A stretch of DNA of 64,000 bases, from assembly GCA_031472005.1 (NCBI GenBank), contig PZJY01000011.1:868001-932000 (forward strand), read 5' to 3'. This DNA comes from Tetracladium setigerum (taxonomy: Eukaryota; Ascomycota; Leotiomycetes; Helotiales). Below, piece after piece: positions 14,346 to 27,200 of the stretch (positions are counted from its first letter, which is position 1; each line of letters opens with the position of its first letter). Below the pieces are notes generated by a model. That model worked only from the letters and a program-made list of their open reading frames with translations, made no database searches and was not told the origin of the DNA. The position numbers and the translations under genes are program-made.

Positions 14346-16451
14346 ATGGCATCCAAGCAGCTTCAGGCTGCTCCCACGCCAACTAGACCACGGAGTACAA
14401 ACGGCGTTATTAACGGGAGCAAGGCCGGTCCTGGAGACACTCGAATCGTGGTGATTGTTTATGGCTATGGGCAGGAGAAGATCGTGTCCGTCTTTGCGGA
14501 CGTGTTGGGGAAGCCATATCGCCTAGCCTCGAGCTTTTCGTCGGTCAGCGGTGAGGATCATGGAACCGTCATTGGGATCGCGGCCGCCGATGCGAAGGTG
14601 GATGTTGCGACAAGGAATAGAATTCTCATCGTAGCCATCAATGCTCACTGTGTGAACTTGGGAATGCCGCCGGACTCAGATCTATCAGCGGCAGTGGACT
14701 ACGAATTCCTGTATACAGAAGCACCCTTCTTCCGGAGAGATCTCTCACGTTTCATTGCCTTTACGCTAGGACAGATCAGCCACCATGAAGCGTTGGTTCA
14801 AAAGCAAAGAACTTACTTCATATCGACGACCTTCCCCGACGTACGGACCGCGCTCTCGAACCTTGATATCCTCTCGGTTGGTTCTGATGCCGTGGAAATT
14901 CGTGTTGATCTTTTGAAAGAACCGTTAGCTGATGGTTCCTTCAGCAATGTCCCAAGCTTAAGTTACGTTGGTGAGCAGGTCATGCTTCTTCGACAAAGGA
15001 CCGAACTTCCCATCATCTTCACCACCCGTTGCACACGTGAAAATGGTCGCTTTCCGATGGAGAATCCAGAGCTGTACTATGAGTATCTCTACCGAGCAAT
15101 CCAGTGGGGTTGCGAATATATTGATGTCGAAGTCTGGCTCCCCGAAGAAATCCGACGACGTCTGTTTGAGCTGAGAGGAAACAGCCGCATCATCTCGGCT
15201 TTCCATGACTTCTCAGGCACTTTCAAATGGCCATCTATGCAAGCTCAGAGCATCTTCGAGGAGTGTAGAAGGTACGGAGATATCGTAAAGATGATCACCA
15301 TCATCAACTCGATGTCCGAGAACTACGAATTGGAATACTTCCGTTCAACCATCAAGGCCAACTTCCCTGATGGGCCTCCCCTCTCTGCCGTCAACATGGG
15401 CCAACTTGGCCAGCTGTCACGAGCGCTGAACACTGTCTTCTCGCCCATTACTCATCCACTTCTCCCCATCGTCGCTGCTCCGGGTCAGATGTCTGCCGCT
15501 GAAATCAACGGTGCTCTAGCAACCATGGGTCAACTACCCAAGAAGAACATCTATGCCATCGGATCTTTTAGATCGACGCCACAAACAACCTTCTTCGAGA
15601 AGTGCTTCAACGAACTTGGTCTTCCACATAACTTTGCTAACGTCGACCGTGGTAACAAGGGATCGGTCGAGGCCTTCATCATGCAGCCCAACTTTGGAGG
15701 AGCCTACATCAATCCCCCGTTGAACGCGAACCAGCCATATATTCCCATGCTATCCGATGCAGCACGAACAATCGGTGCAGTCGATACCATTGTTGTTCGA
15801 CCAGAATCGTATCACTTACCAGCAGCCTTCATCGGCGACAATTCAACATGGAAAGGAATTCGAGCGACTCTAACCCGTGACTTCGCCCCCTCTGCGTACA
15901 AGGACAGGGCAGCAATCGTTCTCTCATCGCACGAGAATGATGCTGCATCTGCTATCTTCGCACTACGAAGTTTGAACATCGGCAAGATCTACACGGTCGG
16001 ATTCAGAGCTCAAGGGCCACTTTCTGCGGGCGTTGAGCCCTTCACCTCCATCGATAGCGTTCAGCGTGTTGACCAGCCATTTGCCATCATCTCGGCCCTT
16101 CCCTCTGAAAAGTCCCATCTCGTCCAACCCCTCCTCCGACATTTCTCCAGCAGTAAACATCCGAGAAGTGGTACAACAACGCCTAACGGAACCCTCAGCC
16201 CCAACAGCGCCGGTAGTCGCACTCCCAGGAGCGGATACAGGAGTGAAGGTGGAAAGGGAAAGGTCTTCGTGGATCTCGCAAACGGTGCAAGGAGAGGGGA
16301 TCCGATGGCCGTAGCACAACAAAACGGATGGACTGCTTATGGGGTTGCAGATACAAGTGCATTTACAACCGTCGAGACTTTGAGGTTACTGGTCGGTCAG
16401 AACGTGCCATATAGTTTCGTGAGACTGGCAAGCGGACGAGGTCTGTACTGA
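14346..16451 (+). CDS. qutR: quinate repressor (QutR/qa-1S)-like protein
   Basis: A single-exon 701-residue protein related to the three C-terminal domains of the pentafunctional AROM protein, as known for the quinate pathway repressor of Aspergillus (QUTR) and Neurospora (qa-1S). Residues 1-150 sit where the shikimate-kinase-like domain should be but show no Walker A P-loop. Residues about 155-400 resemble type I 3-dehydroquinase, with the dehydroquinase-like SAFHDFSG histidine (about 287) and DIVKMITI lysine (about 315) both retained. Residues about 420-700 resemble shikimate dehydrogenase, but the NADP and substrate motifs are degenerate. A Ser/Gly/Thr-rich insert lies around 600-635. No quinate-catabolic enzymes or qutA activator are nearby, so it is an orphan relative to the known clusters. 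The exact role, repressor or other sensor, is inferred. Confidence 0.85.
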   Translation: MASKQLQAAPTPTRPRSTNGVINGSKAGPGDTRIVVIVYGYGQEKIVSVFADVLGKPYRLASSFSSVSGEDHGTVIGIAAADAKVDVATRNRILIVAINAHCVNLGMPPDSDLSAAVDYEFLYTEAPFFRRDLSRFIAFTLGQISHHEALVQKQRTYFISTTFPDVRTALSNLDILSVGSDAVEIRVDLLKEPLADGSFSNVPSLSYVGEQVMLLRQRTELPIIFTTRCTRENGRFPMENPELYYEYLYRAIQWGCEYIDVEVWLPEEIRRRLFELRGNSRIISAFHDFSGTFKWPSMQAQSIFEECRRYGDIVKMITIINSMSENYELEYFRSTIKANFPDGPPLSAVNMGQLGQLSRALNTVFSPITHPLLPIVAAPGQMSAAEINGALATMGQLPKKNIYAIGSFRSTPQTTFFEKCFNELGLPHNFANVDRGNKGSVEAFIMQPNFGGAYINPPLNANQPYIPMLSDAARTIGAVDTIVVRPESYHLPAAFIGDNSTWKGIRATLTRDFAPSAYKDRAAIVLSSHENDAASAIFALRSLNIGKIYTVGFRAQGPLSAGVEPFTSIDSVQRVDQPFAIISALPSEKSHLVQPLLRHFSSSKHPRSGTTTPNGTLSPNSAGSRTPRSGYRSEGGKGKVFVDLANGARRGDPMAVAQQNGWTAYGVADTSAFTTVETLRLLVGQNVPYSFVRLASGRGLY

Positions 16452-17729
16452 AGCTCGCCACTTGGTGCAGCTGATCAGCAGACCTGGGCATGAGGAGGTG
16501 GGGCTTGGAAATATTGGCGTAATCAAATGGCTCATTCTCGTCGGTCTTGACGAAAAGATGTGGGTATTTTCGTCGGCGTTAGATTGGGGAAAACCGGCCA
16601 GAACCGTCCTTTTGCCTTCTTGGGCTTTTCTCAACTTCCAGCATTTCGCCCCCTCATCATCACACCAATCAACCATCTATCATCGATCGCATCACATCCC
16701 TCATCGAAGGCACACATCATCACCATTTTATCATCAGAAGAAGAAGAATATAGAAACCAGCGCGCATCGTTTCGGATCAAAGCTGAGGGAGAGAATGGCC
16801 TTGATCATTAATTTGTTGAGTGGGGGGTTCGACATATGAATGCAGACTTGCTTGCGCCATGAAAGGCCTTTCATCGATTGTGGTCTATGGTTGACTGCAC
16901 AACTACTACTTATTACTAGATAGGGGGAATCTTCGTTGTTGGATTTTTATTTCCTATTTTTGGCTTCTTGGATGTATCTTTTTGTGGATTTTCCTTGTCT
17001 CTTGTCATCGCTCGAGTCTTGTGTGTGTGTGCTTGCTTTGTGGTGGATGGATCGATATATATAGGAATGGAATATCTATCGCTCCTGTTTTGGAATTTAC
17101 CATGGATTCAAAGATGTCGAAGGTGATATTTCTAGTACTTTTTGTTCGTGTGTTTTTTTATTTCCCACATTTCGGTGGTCTTGATTTTCGACTTTTGTTC
17201 GATACCTTATACAAGGTCCGTTTAAACGGTAGGCAGGAGGAGATGATATTCAATGTCACAGGTTTTTCCTCAACATCATCATCATTCTCCGACCAGTAAG
17301 TGACCGGTTGTCAAACTTTCTTACACACCTCGCTTTTAATTATTTATATCTTTCTCTATATATCTATTGGTGATATATCTCATTGATCGATTCTGCACCT
17401 TGCGACCAACGGCCCTGCCTGCCTGAGTATGTAGGGTATCTACCGAACTTCGCAACCAGTAGGTGCATATCCGTCTATATCAAACCCTACACAAAGTGAG
17501 GTAGAAGGAAGTAAGCGACCTCGTTCGGCATTTGCAAGGCAGTCAACCACTTGTTAATGAGAAGGAAAACGAAAACAACGCCCTCACTCGATTTTGTTGC
17601 TTTGATCCTGCTATTCCACAAAATGAGAGAATATATGTCTTATCATGTCACTTTTTAATGAATGGTGAATTGATTGACAAGAAGTTACATTAGATGCATT
17701 CCTGTTATTTAGTCTCTGAGCTCTGCTCC
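16452..17729. other. intergenic between convergent genes
   Basis: Downstream sequence of the QutR-like gene and of the anion transporter, which converge here. AT-rich 3' flank with repeated TATATC-like words near 17345-17380; no supported gene. Confidence 0.5.
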
Positions 17730-19526
17730 CTACAACGTATATTTAAACAGAGGTGACTTGTCTCCCAGGTTTCCGAGCTCCTCCTCGGTGTACTTCTCCC
17801 GAACCTCGTCCTCTGTCATCAAAGCCTTCTTCGCATTCTCCCTCTTATAAATCAACTCCAGCGCCACCGCCGCCGCAACAGCAGACGCGGCAATCGTGAG
17901 AGATACCCCAAACCCAACGGGATATCCTGGCGCCTGGCTGTTAATGTAAATATAGCTTCCGAGCACACCGCCGATGTTTCCGGTAGCGATATTGAAAGCG
18001 ATGGCAATATTCCGTCGGGATAAGCCAGCCACATTATTGGAAAGCCATGCACTTCCACCTGGGTTGGTGGGATATGTGCCAATACAGCAGAGCACGACGC
18101 CGACATAGCACGCGGCGATGTTGTTCTTGATGTTCTTTGCGAGCGGGAAGATGATGGCGAAGCCCAAGACTACCAAGGACATTGGAATGATAATGAATGG
18201 TGCACGCCACCTGAAGCGATCCGCTGCCTTCGCGAAACAGAATGCGCTGATTGCTCCGCAGACATAAGGGGGAATAGTAAGAAGTTGGGCGTTTGCAGAA
18301 CTAAATCCCATACTCTTGGTGATACTGGGCATGGTGAATTTCAATCCGTAACTACACGTCGTAACGGAGAAGAGGATCCAAGCTTGGAGGTAAATCTTAT
18401 AATCCGTAACGACGGAGCGAAGATGTCTCCACTGAAATTCCTTCGCTGCAGCTTGAACCTTAGTACCACCCTCGCGAATCGTGGTTTGAATACGCATGAA
18501 TTTCATCTCGTCGGGCGTGAGCCAGCGCTGCGAGAGCGCGGGTGAGTCGACGAGGAAGAAAAAGGCGCAGATTCCTATGAAGACCGTGGCGAGGCCTTCG
18601 AGGAGGAAAATCCAGCGCCAACCTTCGAGGCCGGCCATGCCGTCCATTTTGGCGATGGCGAAGGCGAGGAGACCGGAGAAGGCGCCGGATAGTGCGCTGG
18701 CGGAGAAGAAGATGGCAATTCGGGTTTGGACTTCGTGGGGCATGTACCATTGCGTGATGAGGTATACGGCACCGGGGAAGAATCCTGCTCTTTATATGTT
18801 GTGTTAGCACTGGGCGTTGATTTGTTAAGTAGATAAATTGGAGAAAGACCTACTCGGCAATACCAAGAGCGAATCGTGCTGCGACGAGGCCACCATAGCC
18901 CTTAACGATAGATGTGAGGGTCATCGTTGTTCCCCATGCTAGGATCAAGATGCCTAGGTAGGTTGAGGGACGTTTGAATCGCTTTAGTAGGACATTGCTA
19001 GGAACCTCTGGAGGAAGAAGAAAGTTAACACTAGGACTAGCCGAAGGAATATGAGGCACTACAGTAAACGAAGTGCAGAATCATGTGCTTACCGAGTAGA
19101 ACGTAAGGAATGAAGAAAATGGAAAGTGCAACATTGTATTCGGTATCTGTGAGATTCAAGTCCGTGACAAGACCTTCAATCTTTGCATTCCCTATTCAAG
19201 CCGTCAATTTACGTGTTGTTAATATTTATTGTTTAAGATGACATACCGATATTGGCACGATCTATGTGCGCGCACAGGTAGAGAAGAGCAAGGAAGGGCA
19301 CCAAGCGAATGTCAATCTGAAGGAGAAGAGAAACTTTAGCATTTGAAAGACAGATTCAACTCGAGATTTGGATTCATACCTTCCATATGAGCTGCTTGCG
19401 CTGAGCTGGCGTGAAAGCCTCGAAGAAAATTGCATCCTCTTCTGAAACACCCACACGTCCATAGGCCGCGATGTTTTCAATGCTGGTGGCTTGTCCCTCC
19501 TTGGGATCGTCTTTGAGTGTCGACAT
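17730..19526 (-). CDS. MFS anion:cation symporter (Dal5-like)
   Basis: A 12-helix permease of the anion:cation symporter (ACS) branch, the family of allantoate/ureidosuccinate Dal5 and the nicotinate, pantothenate and biotin permeases. Five exons: 19526-19380, 19316-19247, 19191-19093, 19007-18854 and 18789-17730. They sum to 1530 nt (509 residues) with all phases matching. The spliced protein reads IDIRLVPFLALLYLCAHIDR then NIGNAKIEGL, the signature start of this branch, and contains EVPSNVLLKRF and the FFPGAVYLITQWY motif with WRWIFLLEG. It is divergent from the NRPS-like reductase, with about 0.9 kb between starts, so the two may share a promoter region. Substrate cannot be read from sequence; a small organic anion is expected from the family. 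Confidence 0.93.
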
Positions 19527-20430
19527 GGCAACTTCTTTTGTTGTTAAGAGGCTTTGAAATCTGACTTCAAATCTTCGGATGTTTGTGGATTGAAATCAGA
19601 GAGGGGGATTGCGCTGCTTCTTATGCTCGCGGGGAAGGGAGGGAGGAAAGGATTATTGAATGATGTTCACTGTCGTCCTGGCCGATTGTTTCCATGTCCG
19701 TTTCCCACCCCCAGACCCCGCTATGTAGAGGAGGAGTGTATGTACCCCAGCCACTCCAGCTTTCGGGTGCGCTAGTTAAACTTTGCTACTATTATTTGAA
19801 CGGGGGAGGGTTGAGTTGGTCAATACAGAAACCATTGTGCGGAGAAAATGCGGTGGTGGATGATATCCGAAAGCAAGAGAGTCATATCCGAAAGGTTGGA
19901 ACGAATCATGAAATATATCTATGTGACGTTGAAAAGCGAATCAGTATTCGTTTTGCTCCGATGCTACTGCAGTGTATCCGAATCGGGTCGGGCAACGGAC
20001 AACGTCCACTCTTCGGCTTCTCGACTTGAGTTCGGATCAACACGACTGTCCATTTCAAGAATGGACAACGAGGAGCTGTATTGCTCTTCGGTTTCAAGAC
20101 CGCATGACCGAAGGGCAAATAATTCTTGATCCTCAGGATCCTCGGGTCAATTCGCTTCAAGAATGGGGAACGAATGATTGGAGAAGGCCGAGAGTTGGGA
20201 ATTCCCTTCTTCCGAGTTGATAATGGGTAGTTAGGTTGCTAGATGATCTCCGACACCAGTGCCTCTTTATTTATTCAAATAATTTAATCTTTTCCTCCCT
20301 CACTTAAGTGTCATCATTTGCTTCAATTTTTGGACAATTCATCTCCCATCACTCTAAACTTTTCTAATCCGTCCCTCTCGACCACGTTTGTCAGTACTCA
20401 CGAATTTATTTCCAGTCTTCAATCACAGCC
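19527..20430. other. divergent promoter region
   Basis: Shared upstream DNA of the ACS transporter and the NRPS-like reductase. No gene. Short self-complementary stretches occur (for example around 20045-20075), but I see no defined operator. Confidence 0.45.
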
Positions 20431-23400
20431 ATGTTGCTCTCAGGCCAACACCAAAGTCCGGAGGCGTCTGGTGTTGTTTCAAGAACCATTCTTTCACCAG
20501 AAGTCAGATACGACGATTCGGACTTGTGTACCATGGACGAACTTTTGCGCTCCAGAGCACTCGTGAGTCGAAGAAATAGTCTGTTTTCAATTCGCACACA
20601 AATTCTGACTGTTGAGCTCATAGACCGACAATGGCACGCCACTCATATCATATCCTTCGATAGGAACCGAATATGAGGACTTTACTGCAACACAGCTTGA
20701 TCAACTCGCATTTCACGCGGCTTGCAGATATAGCACTTCGATTCCAACAAGAAGAACCTCACTAGAGAAGCCCTTAGTGATTGCTTTGCTCGGCCCCTCT
20801 GATCTCGACTATCTCATCACAATGCTAGCCTTGACCAAGCTGGGTCATTCCGTTCTTTTTCTCTCAACGCGGATTTCAGAAGCTGCGTATCTATCACTCC
20901 TTGACGAAACCTCAGCCTCCCATCTTATCACCAGCAAGGGTTTTGTGAATACAGCCGCCAAATTGCAAGCCAGTCGACCAAATCTCCAAGTTGTCCCGAT
21001 CACGGAGAGGTCAAGTAACGACTTGAGACAGAAACCAGTGTTGGATACGCATATTATGAAAGGACTCGATCGTACCCGTGAAAAGGACTATCTAGCTTGG
21101 ATCATCCACTCCAGTGGCTCCACTGGCCTCCCTAAGCCAATCCGACAAACACACCGAGCGGCCATCTCAAATTACGCGGGCAACATGAACATGAGAGGAT
21201 TCGTCACGCTGCCATTATACCACGCCCACGGAATTGCCAGTACTTTCCGAGCTGTTTATTCACGCAAGCAAATCCATCTGTACAATGCAAATTTACCTCT
21301 AGCAAAGAAACATCTGTTGAACATCATGCGAGAGCACGATTTTGAGATATTTTACGGCGTCCCTTATGTTCTGAAGCTTCTTGCTGAGGAAGAGCAGGGT
21401 ATCCGGTTGTTGGCCCGTTGCAAAATTGTTATGTTCGGCGGGTCGGCCTGTCCTGATGCCCTGGGCGACAAATTGGTGGAAGCTGGTGTTTTTCTCATGA
21501 GTCATTGGGGTTCGACTGAGACGGGTCAACTCATGACTTCGTTGCGGCCACGAGAAGACAAAGACTGGGATTATTTCAGGCCCACGGCACAGGTTCAGAA
21601 ATATCTCAAATTTGAAGAGAGAGGCGGTGGACTTTACGAAGCGATCTGTCTAGATGGCTGGCCGGCCAAAGTAGCGACGAATCGAGATGATGGTTCCTAT
21701 GCCATGAAAGACCTCTTCACCAAACATCCGACGAAGGAGAACGCATGGAAGTTTCACAGCCGTCTGGATGATACCATTGTACTAGTCAATGGCGAAAAAG
21801 CAATCCCCATTTCTCTCGAAGGGGCTGCTCGTCAACACAAGTTTGTTGTCGAGGCAGTTGTTTTTGGTTCTGGCAAGGATTGTCTTGGCATGGCTATTGT
21901 GTTGTCAAGCGAAGCTGCCAAACACAGTCAACAGTCCGTGTTGTTGGATATTATGGCCAGTCTTGAGCCATTCCAACGCAAAATGCCTGCATACGCCCAA
22001 ATTTCTAATGATATGATATTACTTCTCCCGGAAAACACAGAATATCCTCGGACCGACAAAGGCACAGTCATCCGTCAAGCCTTCTATCGCCAATTCGAGA
22101 AGGACATCGATGCGATGTATGTGCCTACCGAAGAAGCTACTGGTGTCTTGATTCTATCCGAGTCAGAATTGCGAACTTTCATTCGAAAAGCAGCAGTTGA
22201 TATCATGCCGGAACTTCAATCGATCGACGACACAACAGATTTCTTTGCTTTAGGAATGGACTCGCTTCGAGCAACTCAATTGCGGACCATCATTCTCAAA
22301 CACATATTCACCAATAATCACACCCTTGGGATGAACGTTGTCTTCGACTACCCAAATGTGACCACATTGGCAAAGTTCCTGGGCTCTCTTCAACTATCCA
22401 CGGAACAAGTTCGAGAAGTCAATGTCGAAGAACAAATGCAGCAGTTGATTGAAGAACACGGAAATTTCAAGCAACACGTCCCATCCGAGCGAGCGCAACA
22501 AGGGCACACCATAATCCTTACTGGCGCTACCGGATCACTAGGTGCGCACATGGCAGCTTTGCTTGCATCTCGACCGGATGTGCAGAAGGTATACTGCTTC
22601 ATCCGCTCTACCACTCCAGAAGACGCATCTTGTCGTCTACAAGTATCTCTCGCCAGCCGTCAGCTCAGAGAGACACTCTCACCCTCTCAACAAGCCAAAC
22701 TAATTGCCGTCCCTGCCGACCTGCGCAAAACAGATTTTGGTCTCTCTCCAGCCCTCCTTGCAAGTATCAAGTCCGAATTGACAGCCGTAATCGCAAGCGC
22801 CTGGTCGGTCAACTTTAATCTCAGTCTAGTCAGCTTCGTAGCAGACTGTATAGTCGGCACCAAGAATCTCCTCGATTTATGTCTCGCAACTGAAGGGCCA
22901 TCACCCGCCTCCTTCAACTTCTGCTCCTCAGTCAGCACCGTCTCGCGCTTCGCCGGTTCTACAATCCCCGAGTCCGTCCCAGATCTCACAGCCGCTCAAA
23001 AGATGGGCTATGCACAATCCAAGCTCATCGTAGAAAATCTCTGCCAACGAGCGCACGCCCAAACAAATATGGCCACACGTACACTTAGAATTGGCCAAAT
23101 CATCGGAGATACCCATCACGGCATCTGGAACGCCACGGAAGCCATCCCAATGATGATGCAAACCTCCCTTACCATCGGCGCATTGCCTGCATTAGACGAG
23201 AATCTGCGCTGGCTGCCTGTTGACGTGGTAGCTGCTACTTGTGTAGACATCGCCACAAACGTGAAAGCTCCAAGTCGTGTATACAACATTGTAAATACTC
23301 AGACTTTGCACTGGATTGATGACCTTCTCCCTGCCATGACTGCAGCTGGGATATCTTTTGCAGCCGTGCCACCAACGGAATGGGTCGCAAGACTGCGTGC

Positions 23401-23605
23401 GTCGAATCAAGATCCTGTGGCGAACCCACCTCTTCGACTACTAGAGTTCTTTGCCGAAAAATATAAAAGCGATGAGAAAAGAAGGGAGTATGCTTGGGAA
23501 ACGGAGGCGGCAACAACTTGGTCGGAGGCACTGAGGAATGCGAAGGCGCCTGATGGGGAGGTGTTGAAGAGGATTATCAGCCATTTCAGGGCAAACAGTT
23601 GGTAA
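20431..23605 (+). CDS. NRPS-like carboxylate reductase (A-T-R)
   Basis: An adenylate-forming reductase without condensation domain, 1037 residues from exons 20431-20562 and 20624-23605 (61-bp phase-0 intron with a CTGAC branch). The adenylation domain (about 45-520) has the P-loop SSGSTGLPKP at about 206-215, PLYHAHG, GGSACPD and HWGSTETG at about 337. The thiolation domain has the phosphopantetheine serine in GMDSLRATQL (about 588). The thioester-reductase domain begins with the NADP motif LTGATGSLG (about 675) and has the SDR-like YAQSK (about 839). Family chemistry is ATP activation of a carboxylic acid, loading on the carrier arm and NADPH release, usually as an aldehyde. Domain order and length match the A-T-R group of fungal enzymes. 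Substrate is unknown. It needs a phosphopantetheinyl transferase encoded elsewhere. Confidence 0.94.
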
Positions 23606-24101
23606 TCTGTTGTGTTATGTATTCATGTACTTTGAGTTTATTTCCCTGCTTGTCGCATCATTTATGGATACTTCTCAGTTCTGCACTTCTCTCGAGTTAG
23701 ATAGATTCGCATCTTAAAAATAGACGCGGGTACAATTAGAAACTTGAGCAAACAAACACATGAAAACACGCGAGTCTCTTTTGCCTGAAACCTTCCTCTA
23801 GTGTCTGAATTCCTTGTGGCGTTGAAGAAAAGATCTTGCTCTTTCAGAATCTCTGCTGTGTTTGGCAAGTTCCCGGTAGTTAAAAAGGGAGAGAGGTATT
23901 CATGGTAGACTTGAGCTGTGAGTTGTGTTGCCGTTGTGAGAATTCTAAATGCGCCGCGCTTGCGGAAATTGCACCAGAAGACAAGTTGCATTTGTGTACT
24001 GGATGGTCTCAGAGCTTTTCGATGTATGTATGCAGGCTGATGTCGATGGTGGAGGTAAGCCGTTTGAATATAACTTTGTTTTTCGTCTTCACCAGAGTCG
24101 A

Positions 24102-24250
24102 TTAGGCGTTGTCTTCGTCATCAAAGCCAACGTTTTCTTCCCCTTCGTTCTTGAAGTCAATGTCTTTGTTGAATTTAATGTCTTTATCGATATCGTTGTC
24201 AAAGTTGACGTCGTTGTCGAATTCGGTGTCATTTTCGAAGTTGTTGGTGA
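24102..24250 (-). repeat. degenerate Asp/Asn-codon repeat
   Basis: On the minus strand GAC/AAC/GAT codons alternate with TTC/ATT codons for nearly 50 triplets, giving words such as DTEFDNDVNFDND, before a TAA. It may be the acidic 3' end of a decayed or unrecognised gene, or simply a drifting microsatellite. I could not join it to a convincing upstream exon. Confidence 0.4.
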
Positions 24251-27200
24251 TCCCCTTTTCTCGGACTAGCTGGGTTGATGTTCGCGACAGGTAAGCACAA
24301 GTGGGAGCAGATGCTTTTCTCTTGACACCGCAGTCATCGGGGTTATGCCTGGTGGAGGAAGTGGGATGTGAGGCGGTTGAGGGAAAACAACATTGAGGGC
24401 TATGCTTACTCGATATTGGCTGGTCTGGACGAATTTATAGATGTTGTCGCTTACCTCTGCGAAAACATCAGTGTCTTTCCATCCTCTTGTCTTTCCTGCA
24501 GATGATTACGAACCCAACATTCTTCCTCCAGTCGCCAGGCCGTCGTCCCTCCTTTGTCATCCGTAGCTTTGAAGACCTAGGTCTTCTGATGAACGAGTCA
24601 ATTTTGTATATTTTGAAGATGAGAAGACTCGAGAGGGGTTCAATCTTGGGATGCAAAGACCGAAGGCTGAACGGCGAAGAACTCGATTCCGATCCTGTCG
24701 AACCGGACCGTGATGTACTCGAGTTTGATTTGATCCTACAGAGTGTAGCAATGAGTCTGTAAAGTCGAAGCGTAAATTCAATGTTATCATTTCAGCGTGA
24801 TAGAAAAGGGGGACGGAGAATGACCACGAGGGTGCTCACAGGACAACACATCACGGACAGTGACAAACAGCCCGCCATGCCAGCGCACCTCAACCAAGAA
24901 TTTGAGGCTCACTCGTTCTCTCAAATCGATAACTGGCCACGCACTCGCGCACGACTCAACAATCATACAACGGCTTCAAAAACTCGTAACTCTTGCTTCA
25001 AGATACTCTTCATGCTCCACCGTCAAATCTCGTTCTCAATTTATCACACTCCAAAACAACAAACTCAAATCTACGGATCCTTTCAATATACCAATTCAAG
25101 CAAGTCTTGCAGACTTTCTTTGATCTCTTTCTTATCTCAATTAGATCCACATTTGCAAGATCTCAGACGTCCTGATACAGTACCTCTGTCAACACGTGAA
25201 ATCCGCCCAGACCTTAGACTCAGATTTACTTTAGAGTCCTATCTGTACCACTGTCATGCCTCTATTTAAAACCAAACTCAAAATGCACTTCACTTCAGAT
25301 CAGATGAACGAGAAGCCGTGTGAAGAAGAGTTGTGGATGCAATAGAAACCTCTGCCGCGCAGCCTGTTAAGGGTACGTTAGAGCTTGTGCACCGGTACCT
25401 GAGAGAAGCTTACGCGAGGAAGGAGATTGATTGGATAGAAAGATAGTGGCTCTGTGTTCAAGCAGCGCGCTTCTGGAAGTGGACGTGTTCTTGAATCATT
25501 CATTGACGAATTGGGTCGCAGATATTCTGGGATTATCTGACGAGAGATTCAGAGTAGTGAAGGTGGGCTACTCAATAGGAATGGGTGTTTGACTTCGAGG
25601 GTTCCTGATTAACTGTCTGGTCCTTCTTCATTCTTGAGAGTGGATGTCATGGGCTTGGACTAAGTCTGCTACATTGTCGCTCGTCAGAAGTAGGTGCTAT
25701 GGTTGGACGAAATGCAGACCGCTTCATCTCCTTGCGATTACTACCGCAAGTAAGTCGGTATGATGCGTTTCGTCTGATTATTGTGCTATTTCAAAGCATT
25801 GACAAACTGAAGCTCGATGTGCTTAATGTGGGTTTTCAGAGAGCCTTGGGAGAGTCGGGAGATTTCGGGAAATTGATGCTCGAGACGGCAGAACAGCCAA
25901 ATCTAGTATTGCCAGGATGTGAAGAGAGAGAGAGGGAACCTGTACAGTTGAGCTACACCGATAAGAATCAAAGACGTAGAACCTAATGGAGTGTTGTGAC
26001 TGTTATGACGAAGTGAGGGTTCATGGAAAGGAGTGTCGTTAAAGTTGTGGCTTGAGCGAACCAATTTCCGCACTTGCTCTGGCTCAAATCTTGGAGTCGG
26101 GAGATTCTGCTTCCCCTTTTCAACCACAACATCACAATACCATATTCACGCCCAACGCCATGCCAAATGAAGAACGCTTCGCTCTTTGCAGAGCAGGAAT
26201 GAGGACTACTGGATAAGGGGTGACCGAATCAACATCCATTTGAAGCGCCGTTATGACACTTCGGCAGACATCCTCGATGGCGACGACTGCGACCGGTCGT
26301 GGAACCCTTGCCTCGCATTTATGGATCCCTCACTACTTGGCACGACTATCCTTTCCTACCTACGTATTTACAAGTGTACGAGGAGTACGGAGGTACGTGA
26401 TCGAAAGCGTCTGCCTTGGGAGCGCAGATTACTGGAATGGCGGAAGATGCGGTTCCTGTTTGGAAGCACAAGCACGTTTGGCTCCAAATCCCGGGTGCCC
26501 AGCATGAAGTCATATCAATTGGCGATCAATAACACCATAGCGAGCTTCCAAATGAAGGAGCAAGGCCCGTTACTCTACGAGAAAAAGCATTCAAAGCTCC
26601 TTTTCAAAACGAGGGAAAGTCCCTTTTCATAACACGAATGCGGTGTTCTGGACCTGGCCAGATCTGGACTTCGATTTCCACATCTCCAATATCTCCAACA
26701 TCTCCATGTTACATCCCTCATTTTTTGTTGCGGTCAATTACAGAACTCCCTGTCGGGGTAAAACCCGTATCTGGAGAACTGCTACTATATCTAGGGAGTC
26801 TGTGGGTTTTGTTTTGATATTGTTTCCTGCTTGATGTTTTTGATTCGGGTGATGTTTCGTCTTGCGTGTACTTCTGTTGCAGCCAGATCGAGGGCCGCCA
26901 CAATCTTTCATTTTGACTACGGAGTAGATGGTCCACTCAAGCAAAGTGATCTATCTATCTTCGCAATCTGGATGATTAGATGTTAATTGGTTGTCAATTA
27001 TATTTTCTTCTTTTCAATCAGTATCAAACGTGAATGCCAGAAGTACTGCTGAGCTCCTCGCGTCTGCCAACAAGCTTAGCAAGGCTTGTGGATGATCGAC
27101 GGCCAGGGAGAACCTATTATCTTGTTTAGCGCTCAGATACTCATACCAAGGTTGTGGGTCAAGCATTGCGAGGCGGTTTGAAGTTTTGCTTGGGTCCGAG

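Noticed and set aside
20431..23605. Lys2-type alpha-aminoadipate reductase of lysine biosynthesis
   Set aside because: Lys2 is about 1400 residues with an extra N-terminal region; this protein is about 1040 residues with the shorter A-T-R layout.
24487..24762. Plus-strand frame of 91 codons with acidic C-terminus
   Set aside because: Protein-like in composition but no homology recognised and no exon joins found; too short to support.
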